NCBI RefSeq assembly: GCF_000938305.1
Contig: NZ_JYMT01000041.1
Span: forward strand, 1-64,000
DNA from: Bradyrhizobium sp. LTSP885
Lineage (GTDB): Bacteria > Pseudomonadota > Alphaproteobacteria > Rhizobiales > Xanthobacteraceae
Reading direction: 5' to 3'
DNA: 64,000 bases
Position numbers and translations under genes: made by a program. The notes under the pieces were generated by a model that was given only the letters and a program-made list of their open reading frames with translations, was not told the origin of the DNA and did not search any database. Positions 7,465 to 17,063 of the stretch are shown in pieces. Positions within the stretch are counted from its first letter, which is position 1, and each line of letters opens with the position of its first letter.

Positions 7465-10400
7465 TCATTCGGCGGCGCGCGGCTGAGCGGTTGCCCCTAG
7501 TCCGGCCGCCTCGAGTTCGATCGTGTCATCGCCTGTAGCAGCCCTGGAATGATCGGCCGCCAACAGAATGTAGAACGCCGGCACCACGAAGAGTGTGAAC
7601 AGCGTGCCAATCGAAAGTCCCGAAGCGATCACCAGCCCCATGTTGAACCGCGAGGCGGCGCCGGCGCCGGACGCGGTGATCAGCGGCACCACGCCGATCA
7701 CCATGGCCGCCGTCGTCATCAAGATCGGGCGCAGCCGGATCGCGGTGGCTTCGATCACCGCATCGCGCCTGGAACGGCCGGCATGCTGCAGCTCGTTGGC
7801 GAACTCGACGATGAGAATGCCGTGCTTGCTGATCAGCCCCATCAGCGTCACGAGGCCGACCTCGGTGTAGATATTCAGACTCGCGCCCTTGATGCCCAAC
7901 ATGATGAAAATCAGTGCGCCTGCGATCGACATCGGCACCGAGACCAGGATGATCAGGGGATCGCGGAAACTTTCGAACTGCGCCGACAACGCCAGGAAGA
8001 TGATGATCAATGCGAAGCCGAAAGTGGCGGCGAAACCGGATGACTCCTGGATGAACTGCCGCGACTGTCCGCCATAGTCGATGGTGTAACCCTTGGGCAG
8101 GGTCCGGTCCGCGATCTCCTTCAGCGTCGCGAGCGCTTCGCCGGTGATCACGCCGGGCATAGCTACCCCGGAAATCGTGGCGGCATTGACCTGCTGGAAA
8201 TGGTTCAACGATTCCGGAACCGTGGTTGTTTTCAGCGACGCCACCGTCGACAGCGGAACAGCCGTACCGTCCGAGGTCTTGATGTAGTAGTTCAACACCT
8301 GATCGGCGTTGAGCCGCTGGCGCTGCTCGACCTGAGGAATGACCTTGTAGGAACGGCCGTCTAGGCCGAAGTAATTGACGTAGCCGCCGCCCAGCATGCT
8401 GCCGAGTGAACCGCCGACATCGCTGAGCTTCAGCCCGAGCTGCGCGGTCTTTTCGCGATCGATGATGACCGAAGTTTGCGGCTGGTCGACCTTCAGGTCG
8501 TTGTCGAGGAAGATGAACTTGCCGCTCTTCGCCGCCTCCGCAGTGAACGCCTTCGCGATGCCATCGAGCCGGTCGAACGGATCCGTGGTCTGGATCACAA
8601 ACTGGATCGGAAGACCGCTCGCCCCAGGCAGCGGCGGCAACTGGAAAGCCACGATCTTGGCGCCGGCAACGCCGGCCATCTCCTGCTGAAGGGCAGGCTG
8701 CAGCTCCGCCGCGGTCTTGTCGCGCTTGTCCCAGGGCTTGAGCACCCAGCCCGCGATCGAGCTGCCGATGAGATCGAGCTGGAATACGCCCGCGGTTTCA
8801 GGATGCGCGGAGATGCGCCGGTACACCTCAGCCGAGTACAGCAGCTTCTGCTGCAGCGTCGCGTTCGGCGCGACGGTCGATTGCATCAGGATCGCACCCT
8901 GATCCTCCTGCGGTGCCAGCTCGTTCTTGGAGTTCGTATAGAGCCAGTAGATGCTGCTCAAGATCAAAGCCGCAAACACGACTGTGACCGGAATCGTTTT
9001 CAGGCTGCTGGCGAGCAAGCGTCGATATTGATGTTGCAACGCCTCCATCCGCGTATCGATGAACGCAACGATGCGATCGTCGAGTGTTGGGTTGCCGGTG
9101 TTCGGCGGCTTGAGGATGAAGGCGCAGCACATCGGCGTCAGCGTCAACGCGACGACGGCCGACACAGCGACGGCGCCGGCGAGGGTAAAAGCGAATTCGG
9201 TGAACAGCGCTCCGGTCAAGCCGCCCTGGAAGCCGATCGGCACGTAGACCGCGATCAGCACGACGGTCATGGCGACGATAGGACCTGCAAGCTCGCGCGC
9301 GGCGGCGATCGCGGCCTGCAACGGCTTTGCGCCCTCCGCCAGGTGCCGGTTGACGTTCTCGACCACGATGATGGCGTCATCGACAACGAGGCCGATCGCG
9401 AGCACCAGCGCCAACAGCGTCAAGAGATTGATCGAGAAGCCGAGCGCCAGCAGCAGGGTGAAGGTGCCGACCAGCGAGAGCGGTATCGCGATCACCGGAA
9501 TCAGCACCGAACGCCACGAGCCAAGGAACAGGAATACCACCACGGTGACGATGAGAAGAGCTTCGACCAGGGTATGGATCACCTCGTCGATCGAGCTGTT
9601 TACGAATTCGGTCGAGTCATAGATGATCTCGGAATTCAGTCCGTCCGGCTGCTGCGCCCTGATGTCGGGATAGACCGCGCGTATGCCCTTGATGACGTCG
9701 AGCAGGTTGGCGTTCGGCGCCACCTGGATGCCAATATAGACCGCGCGCTTACCGTTGAAGCCGACCGATGAGTCATAATCCTCAGAGCCCAGGGTGACGT
9801 TGGCCACATCGGACAGCTTGACGTTGGACGCACCCGCCTGCTTGACGACAAGGTCGCGAAACTCCTGTAGCGACTTCAGGTTGGTCGCGGCCGTCAGATT
9901 GACCTGCACCATCTGGCCCTTGGTGGTGCCTAACCCGGTAATGTAGTCGTTGCCGGACAGGGCGGTCGACACATCGGACGCGGTCAGGCCATACGCCGCG
10001 AGCTTGAGCGGATCGAGCCAGGCGCGCAGCGCGAAGGTCTTGTTGCCGAGCAGTTCCGCCGTCTGCACGCCCGACACGGCCTGCAGCTTCGGCTGCACCA
10101 CGCGGATCAGATAATCGGTGATCTGGTTCGGCGCCAGCACGTCGCTGCTGAAGCCGAGATACATGGCGTCGATGGTCTGACCGACCTTGACCGTAAGCAC
10201 CGGCTGCTGCACGCCGCTCGGCAGCTGGTTGAGCACCGAGTTCACCTTGGTATTGATCTCGGTCAACGCCTTGCCGGAATCGTAGTTCAGCCGCAGGTTG
10301 ACGGTGATGGTGGAAGTGCCGGATTGACTGGTCGACGTCATGTAGTCGATGCCATTGGCCTGGGCGATGGCGTTTTCCAGCGGCGTGGTGATGAAGCCGG

Positions 10401-10578
10401 CGACGATCGCCAGATCGGCGCCGTAATACGTTGTCGTCACGGTGACGATCGCGTTCTGGGTACGCGGATATTGCAGGATTGGCAGCGAAGCCATCGACTT
10501 GATACCCAGCACCAGGATCATCAGGCTGACGACAATCGCAAGCACCGGCCGACGAATAAAGATATCGGTAAAGGACAT
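7465..10578 (-). CDS. RND-family efflux pump, inner-membrane transporter
   Basis: This 1037-residue protein is a full-length AcrB/MexB-type proton-driven multidrug pump. It begins MSFTDIFIRRPVLAIVV with the first membrane helix. It has two large periplasmic loops and twelve expected helices, and the proton-relay aspartates are present in LVVDDAIIVVENV of helix 4. The start at 10578 is preceded by a good AGGGAGG site inside the end of the adaptor gene, so the longer reading frame to 10593 was not used. It is the last gene of the operon after the outer-membrane factor and adaptor. Within RND pumps it looks closest to the MdtB/MdtC or MexF-like branch; its drug range is unknown. Confidence 0.95.
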   Translation of the reverse strand: MSFTDIFIRRPVLAIVVSLMILVLGIKSMASLPILQYPRTQNAIVTVTTTYYGADLAIVAGFITTPLENAIAQANGIDYMTSTSQSGTSTITVNLRLNYDSGKALTEINTKVNSVLNQLPSGVQQPVLTVKVGQTIDAMYLGFSSDVLAPNQITDYLIRVVQPKLQAVSGVQTAELLGNKTFALRAWLDPLKLAAYGLTASDVSTALSGNDYITGLGTTKGQMVQVNLTAATNLKSLQEFRDLVVKQAGASNVKLSDVANVTLGSEDYDSSVGFNGKRAVYIGIQVAPNANLLDVIKGIRAVYPDIRAQQPDGLNSEIIYDSTEFVNSSIDEVIHTLVEALLIVTVVVFLFLGSWRSVLIPVIAIPLSLVGTFTLLLALGFSINLLTLLALVLAIGLVVDDAIIVVENVNRHLAEGAKPLQAAIAAARELAGPIVAMTVVLIAVYVPIGFQGGLTGALFTEFAFTLAGAVAVSAVVALTLTPMCCAFILKPPNTGNPTLDDRIVAFIDTRMEALQHQYRRLLASSLKTIPVTVVFAALILSSIYWLYTNSKNELAPQEDQGAILMQSTVAPNATLQQKLLYSAEVYRRISAHPETAGVFQLDLIGSSIAGWVLKPWDKRDKTAAELQPALQQEMAGVAGAKIVAFQLPPLPGASGLPIQFVIQTTDPFDRLDGIAKAFTAEAAKSGKFIFLDNDLKVDQPQTSVIIDREKTAQLGLKLSDVGGSLGSMLGGGYVNYFGLDGRSYKVIPQVEQRQRLNADQVLNYYIKTSDGTAVPLSTVASLKTTTVPESLNHFQQVNAATISGVAMPGVITGEALATLKEIADRTLPKGYTIDYGGQSRQFIQESSGFAATFGFALIIIFLALSAQFESFRDPLIILVSVPMSIAGALIFIMLGIKGASLNIYTEVGLVTLMGLISKHGILIVEFANELQHAGRSRRDAVIEATAIRLRPILMTTAAMVIGVVPLITASGAGAASRFNMGLVIASGLSIGTLFTLFVVPAFYILLAADHSRAATGDDTIELEAAGLGATAQPRAAE

Positions 10579-10589
10579 GTTCGCCTCCC

Positions 10590-11732
10590 TCACTGATCGG
10601 CCGGTACCGGATTTGGATCGTTCGCCACGGGAATCGAGTTGTCGACCTTCAGCAGGCTGCCGTTGCGCAGCTTGATCTGGCCGGCGGTGACGACGGTCGC
10701 GCCCCGATCGAGACCCGAGATCACCGCCACCTGATCGCCACGGGTAGCGCCGGTCTTGATGAAGGTCTGGCGGGCCACCATCCCCTCCTTACCGGGCGCG
10801 TCGCTCTTGACCGCGAGGAAGACCGAATCTCCATAAGTGTTGTAGACGATGGCGGTCTGCGGCAGCGTCACGTAGCTGGTGGCATGGCCGATAGTGACGT
10901 CGATCCGCGCGAACATACCGGGCAAGAGCTTGCGATCCGTATTGTCGAAGATCGCGCGGATCTGGACGTTGCGGCTGGTTTGATCGACCTTGGAATTGAA
11001 CGCCTGCACGACGCCGTTGAAGGTACGTCCCGGAAACGCGTCGATCCGGGCAGCGACCTCCTGCCCGACCTTGACCTGATCGACCGCCCGCTGCGGCAGC
11101 GTGAAGTCGACATAGAGACGGTCGAGCGCCTGCAGCGTGACGATGGTGGTGCCTGCGGTCAGATACTGGCCGACATCGACCTGACGCACACCGAGACGCC
11201 CGGCAAACGGTGCCTTCAGCGTCTTCTGATCTACCAGCGCCTGCTGTTGGGCGACCAGCGCAAGCGCGTTGCGCTGATTCACGACGTCATTGTCGACCGT
11301 CGCCTGGCTGACCGCATTGATCTTCAGCTGGCCCTGATCGCGCCGCAACGTGATGGCAAAGCCGTCGGCGGTGGCCTGCAAAGACTGCAGCTTGGCGACA
11401 TCGTCCTCCTTGCGCAGATCGACCAGCACGTCACCGGCGGCGACATCCTTGCCCGATTCGAAATGGATGCTGTCTACGATACCGGATTGCTGGAGCGAGA
11501 GATCGGCGCCGTTCACCGCGCGAAACGTGCCGATGGCGGTCAATCCCGACTGCCAGTCGCTGAGCACCGCGGCGGTCGTCGACACCGTCTGCGGCGGATC
11601 GGCGAGCGAGGCCATCGCCTGCCTGATCATGCCAGCGCGGAAATTGACGAACCAGGCAAGCGCGGCGAATACCGCACCGACAACACACAGCATGACAATC
11701 ATGCGCTTCAACATGGCTTCAGACTCTCGCAT
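10590..11732 (-). CDS. RND efflux periplasmic adaptor (membrane fusion protein)
   Basis: This 380-residue adaptor belongs to the AcrA/MexA family. An N-terminal membrane anchor (MIVMLCVVGAVFAALAWFV) is followed by the lipoyl-like first half (GIVDSIHFESGKDVAAGDVL), a short helical hairpin, the second lipoyl half (LKAPFAGRLGVRQVDVGQYL) and beta-barrel domains. The start codon shares a base with the stop of the outer-membrane factor (TGATG), indicating coupled translation. It links the inner-membrane pump to the outer-membrane channel. There is no lipobox cysteine, so it is anchored by the helix. Confidence 0.93.
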   Translation of the reverse strand: MRESEAMLKRMIVMLCVVGAVFAALAWFVNFRAGMIRQAMASLADPPQTVSTTAAVLSDWQSGLTAIGTFRAVNGADLSLQQSGIVDSIHFESGKDVAAGDVLVDLRKEDDVAKLQSLQATADGFAITLRRDQGQLKINAVSQATVDNDVVNQRNALALVAQQQALVDQKTLKAPFAGRLGVRQVDVGQYLTAGTTIVTLQALDRLYVDFTLPQRAVDQVKVGQEVAARIDAFPGRTFNGVVQAFNSKVDQTSRNVQIRAIFDNTDRKLLPGMFARIDVTIGHATSYVTLPQTAIVYNTYGDSVFLAVKSDAPGKEGMVARQTFIKTGATRGDQVAVISGLDRGATVVTAGQIKLRNGSLLKVDNSIPVANDPNPVPADQ

Positions 11733-13294
11733 CAGTTGGCAGGCGGGCTCTGCTGTGCCGGCAATGCCCCTGCAGGAACGAATATCGCGGCAATGCCCGC
11801 CGGCTTTGCCGCAGCCGCGGGGGTTTCATCGACACGATTCCACCAGCCGCCTCCGAGCGACTGGTACAGCGACACGCTGTCGGCATAGCGCGAGGCCTGC
11901 GCCTTCACGCGGTTGATCCGCGCCGTCAGCAGCGTCTGCTCGGCATTGATGACCGAGATGAACGTGGTGGAGCCGGCCTTGAACTGGGCCTGCGACATCT
12001 TCAGGCTTTCGGCAGCTGTATTTTCCGCCTCGACCTGCGCCTTCAGCAGCGCCGCATCCGACTGGATGGCGCGCAGCGAGTCGGCGACGTTCTGGAATGC
12101 GGTGATCACGGTCGAGCGATACTGTGCGCTGCTTTGCACCAACGCGGCGACCTTGGACTCCTTGGTATGAAAAAGAGAGCCGGCGTCGAAGATCGGCCCC
12201 GTAACGCTCGCGGCGATGCTCCAGGCCGCGGTCTGCGGGCCATACAGCGCAGACAGCGCCAGCGCTGAACTGCCGCCCGACGCCGACAGCGTCACGTTGG
12301 GCAGCATGTTGGCGGTGGCGACGCCGACATTGGCGCTGGCCTGGTGCACCTGGTTTTCGGCGGCGCGGATGTCCGGCCGCTGCTGCACCAATAGCGACGG
12401 GACGCTCACCGGCAGATCGCGCGGCAGGCGCAGGTTCTCCAGCCGTACCGCCTCGCCCCGATCCTGGTTCGGCAGCCGGCCGAGATAAGCCATCAGCTGG
12501 TTGCGGTTCTGCGCGCGCGACTTTTGCAGCGGCGGCAGGGTTGCGAGCGTCTGCGCAAGCTGGGCCTTCTGGGTCAGGACGTCGCTGTTGGAGACTGCGC
12601 CGAGCGCGAACTGCTGTTCGAGCAGCGCAACCAGCTGCCGCTGACCGTCGATCTGTTCCTGGGTCACGCGGATCTGCGCCGCGTAGGAGGCATCGCTGAT
12701 CGCGGCCGTAACGACGTTTGCCGTCAACGTCAGATAGGTTGCTTCGAGCTGGAAGCGCTGATAGTCGGCATTGGCGAGATCAGCCTCGATCCCGCGCCTC
12801 TTGCCGCCGAAGATGTCCGGCGTGAATGAAACCGGGACCGAGGTATTGTAGAGGGTGTACAGGGATGCCGGTCCGGTGAGCCCGGACTGCGCCGGCGACA
12901 CCTGATTGCGCGTCACGCTGGCGTCTCCGGTGATCGACGGCAGCAGCGCACTGGTGTCTGCCGCCGCAACCTCGCGTGCCTGGCGCAGCGCAGCCTGCGC
13001 CGCGACGAGGTCCGGATGGCTATCGATCGCTTCGCGGACGAAGGCCCCGATCTGGCGCGAGCGAAACACTTGCCACCAGGCCGCCGACACGTCCGCGCCG
13101 CTCACGAATCGCTGCGCCGTGCCGCCGGGCCCATCCGCGGCCTGGGTCGCTGGCAATCCACCTGCGGTGTAGCCGTTCACCGCCGGCGCGGCGAGCGGCT
13201 CGAAATCCGGGCCAACCGCGCAGCCGCCCAGAGAGAGCGTGGCTTGAACCAGAGGTATCAGGGCACTTTTATGGAGAAATGTCTTCAACGACAT
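11732..13294 (-). CDS. RND efflux outer-membrane factor (NodT/OprM family lipoprotein)
   Basis: This 520-residue protein is an outer-membrane channel of the NodT/OprM type. Its signal peptide ends in a lipobox (LGGC), followed by the family opening AVGPDF. It carries the paired family repeats, for example AWWQVFRSRQIGAFVREAI, and the NQVHQASANVGVATANMLPN segment in the second half. It is transcribed first in the operon, with the adaptor and pump downstream; adaptor-first order is more common. The promoter lies in the palindrome-rich gap shared with the tetR-like gene. Confidence 0.93.
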   Translation of the reverse strand: MSLKTFLHKSALIPLVQATLSLGGCAVGPDFEPLAAPAVNGYTAGGLPATQAADGPGGTAQRFVSGADVSAAWWQVFRSRQIGAFVREAIDSHPDLVAAQAALRQAREVAAADTSALLPSITGDASVTRNQVSPAQSGLTGPASLYTLYNTSVPVSFTPDIFGGKRRGIEADLANADYQRFQLEATYLTLTANVVTAAISDASYAAQIRVTQEQIDGQRQLVALLEQQFALGAVSNSDVLTQKAQLAQTLATLPPLQKSRAQNRNQLMAYLGRLPNQDRGEAVRLENLRLPRDLPVSVPSLLVQQRPDIRAAENQVHQASANVGVATANMLPNVTLSASGGSSALALSALYGPQTAAWSIAASVTGPIFDAGSLFHTKESKVAALVQSSAQYRSTVITAFQNVADSLRAIQSDAALLKAQVEAENTAAESLKMSQAQFKAGSTTFISVINAEQTLLTARINRVKAQASRYADSVSLYQSLGGGWWNRVDETPAAAAKPAGIAAIFVPAGALPAQQSPPAN

Positions 13295-13308
13295 CAGGCG
13301 CTCACGAT

Positions 13309-13375
13309 AAAACTGAACAGTTCAGTACTTGACCGCCCGACAGAGAATGTCAATAGTACTGAACTGTTCAGTTTT
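13309..13375. promoter_or_regulatory. Twin TetR-type operators with overlapping divergent promoters
   Basis: The palindrome ACTGAAC-A-GTTCAGT (13312-13326) recurs as ACTGAAC-T-GTTCAGT (13358-13372). The two lie in 21-base arms (13309-13329 and 13355-13375) that are exact inverted copies of each other. TTGAC motifs at 13329-13333 (plus strand) and 13350-13354 (minus strand) could be the -35 boxes of the tetR and efflux promoters. Each operator would then cover the -10 and start region of one promoter. Autorepression and repression of the pump by the adjacent TetR protein is the natural reading. Confidence 0.8.
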
Positions 13376-13493
13376 GTTGCTAGGCAGCCTGATGCCCAAA
13401 CCAGGCCAGATTCTCTGTTCTTCCCAGTTGTTGATGCGCGGTCATCGTGCACGTTGACACCGACGACCGATTCGCAAGCCGACGGAGCCATCA

Positions 13494-14147
13494 TTGATCG
13501 AGACGATCGCCCATCCTGCTCACGAGCAGCCGAGCGCGCCGGCGGGCCGCAAGATGGACATCGTCATCCGCGCGGCGTGGCAGCTATTTCTCGACCAGGG
13601 CTTTTCCGCAACCAGCATGGACGCCGTCGCGAAAGCTGCCGGCGTGTCGAAGGCTACGCTCTATGCGTATTTTCCCAGCAAGGAGGCCTTGTTCGCCTCA
13701 CTGATCGTAACGGAATGCGAGAGCCTGCAACGCGACTTGCCGATGCCCAAGCTGTCGGGCGGGTTGCGCGAGGCGCTGCGGGAGTTCGCCAGGCAATATT
13801 TCCGGACCTTCATCAATCGAAAGGACGTCGCCTTTGTCCGTATCATCGCCAACGAAAGCGGCCGGTTTCCTGCACTCGCCCGCCTGTTCTATGAAAGCGG
13901 CCCACAGGCGACGATCCGGCGGCTTGCTCAATTCCTCGAAACCGCCAAGGTAGATCATCTCCTGGAATTTGACGACTCAATGGAAGCCGCCAAGCAGTTC
14001 CTCTCGCTCGTCCGCGGAGAGCTCCCGCTGCGTATTGTGCTCGGCCTCAACGATTTTACCGAGGAGACGATCGAGCGGGAAATCGAGGCCGGAGTGACGT
14101 TCTTCCTCAAAGCGTGCCAACCTGCCTCACTCACAAGCTCGGTATAA
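13494..14147 (+). CDS. TetR/AcrR-family transcriptional regulator
   Basis: This 217-residue TetR-family repressor has its helix-turn-helix at about residues 40-68, including MDAVAKAAGVSKATLYAYFPSKEALF. The C-terminal ligand domain is of the AefR-like or TetR_C type, with a QYFRTFINRKDVAFVRIIA stretch. A TTG start at 13494 is supported by GGAG six bases upstream; the first in-frame ATG at 13554 would leave the HTH intact but has no such site. It is divergent from the efflux operon across the twin palindromes and is its likely local repressor, relieved by a pump substrate. Confidence 0.9.
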   Translation: MIETIAHPAHEQPSAPAGRKMDIVIRAAWQLFLDQGFSATSMDAVAKAAGVSKATLYAYFPSKEALFASLIVTECESLQRDLPMPKLSGGLREALREFARQYFRTFINRKDVAFVRIIANESGRFPALARLFYESGPQATIRRLAQFLETAKVDHLLEFDDSMEAAKQFLSLVRGELPLRIVLGLNDFTEETIEREIEAGVTFFLKACQPASLTSSV

Positions 14148-14149
14148 CG

Positions 14150-15013
14150 CTAATCGACAAACACCACCGTCTTGCGGCCGTTGAGGATGACGCGGTCGGC
14201 AAGGTGGTAACGAATCGCGCGCGCCAGCACGCGGCGCTCGATGTCGCGGCCCTTGCGGACGAGATCGTCGGGCATATCGCGATGGCTGATGCGCTCGACG
14301 TCCTGGTCGATGATCGGCCCCTCGTCGAGAGCGCTGGTGACGTAATGCGCGGTGGCGCCGATCAGCTTGACGCCCCGCTCATGCGCCTGATGGTAGGGCT
14401 TGGCGCCCTTGAAGCCCGGCAGGAACGAATGATGGATGTTGATGCAGCGGCCCGACAGCCGCGCCGACATCTCGTCCGACAGGATCTGCATGTAGCGCGC
14501 CAGCACCACGAGATCGGTCTTTGTGTCCTGCACCAGCTGCCACACCGCGTCTTCCTGCGCCCGCTTGGTCTCCTTCGTCACCGGCAGATGGTGGAACGGG
14601 ATGTCGCCGAAATCCAGCGACCCATAGGCCTCACGCGGATGGTTGGAAACGATCGCGGTCGGGATCATCTCGAGCTCGCCGGTGCGCCAGCGATAGAGAA
14701 GATCGACCAGGCAATGGTCGGACTTGGACACCAGCAGCATCACACGGCGGCGGCTGGCGCGGTCGCGCATCTGCCATGCCATGCCGAAGCGCTCGGCGAT
14801 CGCGGCAAAGCCGGTCTGCAGCGCCGCCAGCTCGACCGCAAGGTCGGCCGCGGTGAACACCACGCGCATGAAGAACTTCTGGGTCTCGATATCGTTGAAC
14901 TGCTGGGCGTCGAGGATGTTCTGCCCATTATGGGCCAGAAAGGTCGACACCGCCGAGACGATGCCTGGGCGATCCGGGCAGGACAGGGTCAGAACGAACT
15001 GATGGTCGGGCAT
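14150..15013 (-). CDS. purU: Formyltetrahydrofolate deformylase
   Basis: This 287-residue enzyme hydrolyses 10-formyltetrahydrofolate to tetrahydrofolate and formate, balancing one-carbon pools and supplying formate for purine synthesis. Residues 1-85 form an ACT regulatory domain ([20 protein letters not shown]). The formyltransferase-fold catalytic part follows, with the conserved [17 protein letters not shown] stretch and [14 protein letters not shown] carrying the catalytic Asn, His and Asp region. Its length is standard. It converges with the tetR-like gene, with only two bases between stops. In alphaproteobacteria purU-like paralogues are sometimes tied to demethylation pathways, but nothing here shows that. 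Confidence 0.95.
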   Translation of the reverse strand: MPDHQFVLTLSCPDRPGIVSAVSTFLAHNGQNILDAQQFNDIETQKFFMRVVFTAADLAVELAALQTGFAAIAERFGMAWQMRDRASRRRVMLLVSKSDHCLVDLLYRWRTGELEMIPTAIVSNHPREAYGSLDFGDIPFHHLPVTKETKRAQEDAVWQLVQDTKTDLVVLARYMQILSDEMSARLSGRCINIHHSFLPGFKGAKPYHQAHERGVKLIGATAHYVTSALDEGPIIDQDVERISHRDMPDDLVRKGRDIERRVLARAIRYHLADRVILNGRKTVVFVD

Positions 15014-15149
15014 GCAAATTGACCAAGACTTGAGCAGGAGCGTGGAGCGGCGAATTGCGGCCCTCGTCTATCACCGCCCGCGCTCTTGCGCCAATCCTGC
15101 TGCGGGTTCAAATCGAACACATGACTGCAATATCTGTTAAGGCACTCTC

Positions 15150-15992
15150 ATGGCTGACCGGCTGACCGGCTACCGCATCCTGATCCTGGAGACGCGCGAG
15201 GAGGCGCAATTCTCCCGCCTGCTCGCCGAGCAGGGCGCGGACGTGCTGCAATGCCCGATGTTCACCATCCACGATGCGCCCAACCCGGCGCCGATCGAGG
15301 CCTGGATTCGCCGCGCAATCGAACAGCCGCTCGACGATCTCGTGCTGATGACCGGCGAAGGGCTGCGCCGCCTGATGACTGTGGTGCGCCGGATCGGCGT
15401 CGAGGCGGAGTTCGTCGGCAGCCTCGCTAAGCCACGCAAATTCGCCCGCGGCCCCAAACCCGGCCGGGCCCTGCGCGAGATCGGGCTGGAGCCGCAAGTG
15501 ACGACCGAGAAGCCGACGTCGGAAGGCGTTGCCGAGATGCTGTCGAAACTCGACCTCAGAGGTCATCGCCTCGGCCTGCAGCTCTATCCGGACAAGGACC
15601 ACGGCAAGCTGATCGGCGCCATCACAGCGCAGGGCGCCGAGGTCGATCCCGTGCTGCCTTACGTCTACGACGCCCGGGCGGCCGACGCCAACATCGTTAC
15701 CGCGATCGAGGAAATGGCGGAGCGCCGCATCGATGCGATCGCGCTGACGAGTTCGGGCCAGGTTCGCCGCCTGATCGACGTGGCCAAGGCGCATGGTTGC
15801 GAGGCGCAATTGCGCGACGGATTGACCAACACGCCGATCGCCTCGGTCGGGCCCGTGGTGTCGGACGAGTTGAAGGCTTGCGGCCTGCGCACGGACATCT
15901 ATCCGGCGAACGACGCCTTCTTCATGAAGCCGCTGATCTCAGCGATGGCGACCGCGCTGGCGAAGAGCCCACCGCGGAAGGCAGAGCGATAA
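15150..15992 (+). CDS. Uroporphyrinogen-III synthase-like protein (HemD family)
   Basis: The 280-residue protein has the two-lobed HemD fold. The first lobe starts GYRILILETREEAQFSRLLAEQGADVLQCPMF, and the second includes RGHRLGLQLYPDKDHGKLIGAI and the conserved IDAIALTSSGQVRRLIDVA. HemD cyclises hydroxymethylbilane to uroporphyrinogen III in heme and B12 synthesis. HemD sequences diverge widely and no other heme gene is adjacent, so it could be a second copy rather than the main heme-pathway enzyme. Translation starts at ATG 15150 after a weak AAGG. Confidence 0.75.
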   Translation: MADRLTGYRILILETREEAQFSRLLAEQGADVLQCPMFTIHDAPNPAPIEAWIRRAIEQPLDDLVLMTGEGLRRLMTVVRRIGVEAEFVGSLAKPRKFARGPKPGRALREIGLEPQVTTEKPTSEGVAEMLSKLDLRGHRLGLQLYPDKDHGKLIGAITAQGAEVDPVLPYVYDARAADANIVTAIEEMAERRIDAIALTSSGQVRRLIDVAKAHGCEAQLRDGLTNTPIASVGPVVSDELKACGLRTDIYPANDAFFMKPLISAMATALAKSPPRKAER

Positions 15993-16002
15993 ATTTCGCT
16001 GC

Positions 16003-16088
16003 CGTCATTGCGGAGAGCGTCAGCGACGAAGCAATCCATTCGTTCCTCGCGTGGAGGGGTGGATTGCCTCGCTTCGCTCGCAATGACG
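16003..16088. repeat. Palindromic intergenic repeat, family A copy 2
   Basis: This is a second copy of the repeat at 772-849: the left arm begins CGTCATTGCGGAGAGCGTCA and the right arm ends GGATTGCCTCGCTTCGCTCG plus CAATGACG. The centre differs from copy 1. It again separates two convergent genes (the hemD-like gene and fcl), consistent with a role at transcript ends. Confidence 0.85.
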
Positions 16089-16106
16089 ATGGGGAGTGAG
16101 CGGCGT

Positions 16107-17063
16107 TTACACTGCCGCCTGCTTCGTCTCGCTCAGGTAAGCCTGATACGCGCGCTTGATGCCGTCGTCGAGCGAGGTCGAGGCGCGCCAGCCGAGCTTG
16201 GCCAGACGGCTGACATCGAGCAGCTTGCGCGGCGTGCCATCGGGCCGCGAGGTGTCGAAGCTGATCTCGCCGCGATAACCGACGGTGGCGGCGACCACGC
16301 GGGCGAATTCGGCGATGGTGATGTCCTCGCCGGTGCCGATATTGACCAGTTCGGGCGAGGAATAGGTCTTCATCAAATGAATGCAGGCGTCGGCGAGATC
16401 GTCGACATAGAGGAATTCGCGGCGCGGCGTGCCGGTGCCCCACACCACGACGTTGGCCGCATTAGACACCTTGGCTTCGTGGAAGCGGCGGATCAGCGCG
16501 GCGACGACGTGGCTGTATTCGGGATGATAATTGTCGCCGGGACCATAGAGATTGGTCGGCATCACGCTGATGAAGTCGGAGCCGTACTGGCTGCGATAGG
16601 CTTCCGCCATCTTGATGCCGGCGATCTTGGCGATGGCATAGGGCTCGTTGGTTGGCTCCAGCGGCCCCGTCAGCATCGAATCCTCACGCAAGGGCTGCGG
16701 CGCCAGCCGCGGATAGATGCAGGACGAGCCGAAGAACATCAGCTTCTCGCACCCATGGGCATGGGCGGCCTGGATCACGTTGGTTGATATCGCGAGGTTG
16801 TCGTAGAGGAACTCGGCGCGCAGCGTGTTGTTGGCGACGATGCCGCCGACCTTGGCCGCGGCAAGAAACACCGCCTGCGGCCGCTTCGCGGCGAACCACG
16901 CGTTCACGGCGGCCTGGTTGCACAGATCAACCTCGCTGCGCGAGATGGTCAGGAGTTCGGCGCCCTCGCCGGCCAGCCGGCGCATCAGCGCCGATCCAAC
17001 CATACCGCGATGGCCGGCGACGAAGGCGGTCTTGCCCTTCAGCTCAAACGGAGTGCTTGCCAT
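16107..17063 (-). CDS. fcl: GDP-L-fucose synthase
   Basis: This 318-residue short-chain-type epimerase/reductase converts GDP-4-keto-6-deoxy-mannose to GDP-L-fucose. It shows the nucleotide-binding [10 protein letters not shown], the catalytic Ser region [16 protein letters not shown] and the YAIAKIAG (YxxxK) motif. [16 protein letters not shown] is typical of Fcl/WcaG. The start at 17063 ([10 protein letters not shown]) overlaps the end of gmd by 20 bases. The frame runs on to 17090, but that segment lies within gmd. Together with gmd it supplies activated fucose, used in many rhizobial O-antigens and Nod factors. Confidence 0.95.
   Translation of the reverse strand: MASTPFELKGKTAFVAGHRGMVGSALMRRLAGEGAELLTISRSEVDLCNQAAVNAWFAAKRPQAVFLAAAKVGGIVANNTLRAEFLYDNLAISTNVIQAAHAHGCEKLMFFGSSCIYPRLAPQPLREDSMLTGPLEPTNEPYAIAKIAGIKMAEAYRSQYGSDFISVMPTNLYGPGDNYHPEYSHVVAALIRRFHEAKVSNAANVVVWGTGTPRREFLYVDDLADACIHLMKTYSSPELVNIGTGEDITIAEFARVVAATVGYRGEISFDTSRPDGTPRKLLDVSRLAKLGWRASTSLDDGIKRAYQAYLSETKQAAV

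Noticed and set aside
8476-9771. 431-residue plus-strand frame
   Set aside because: It is antisense to the RND pump, and the translation is charged and without membrane segments or motifs.
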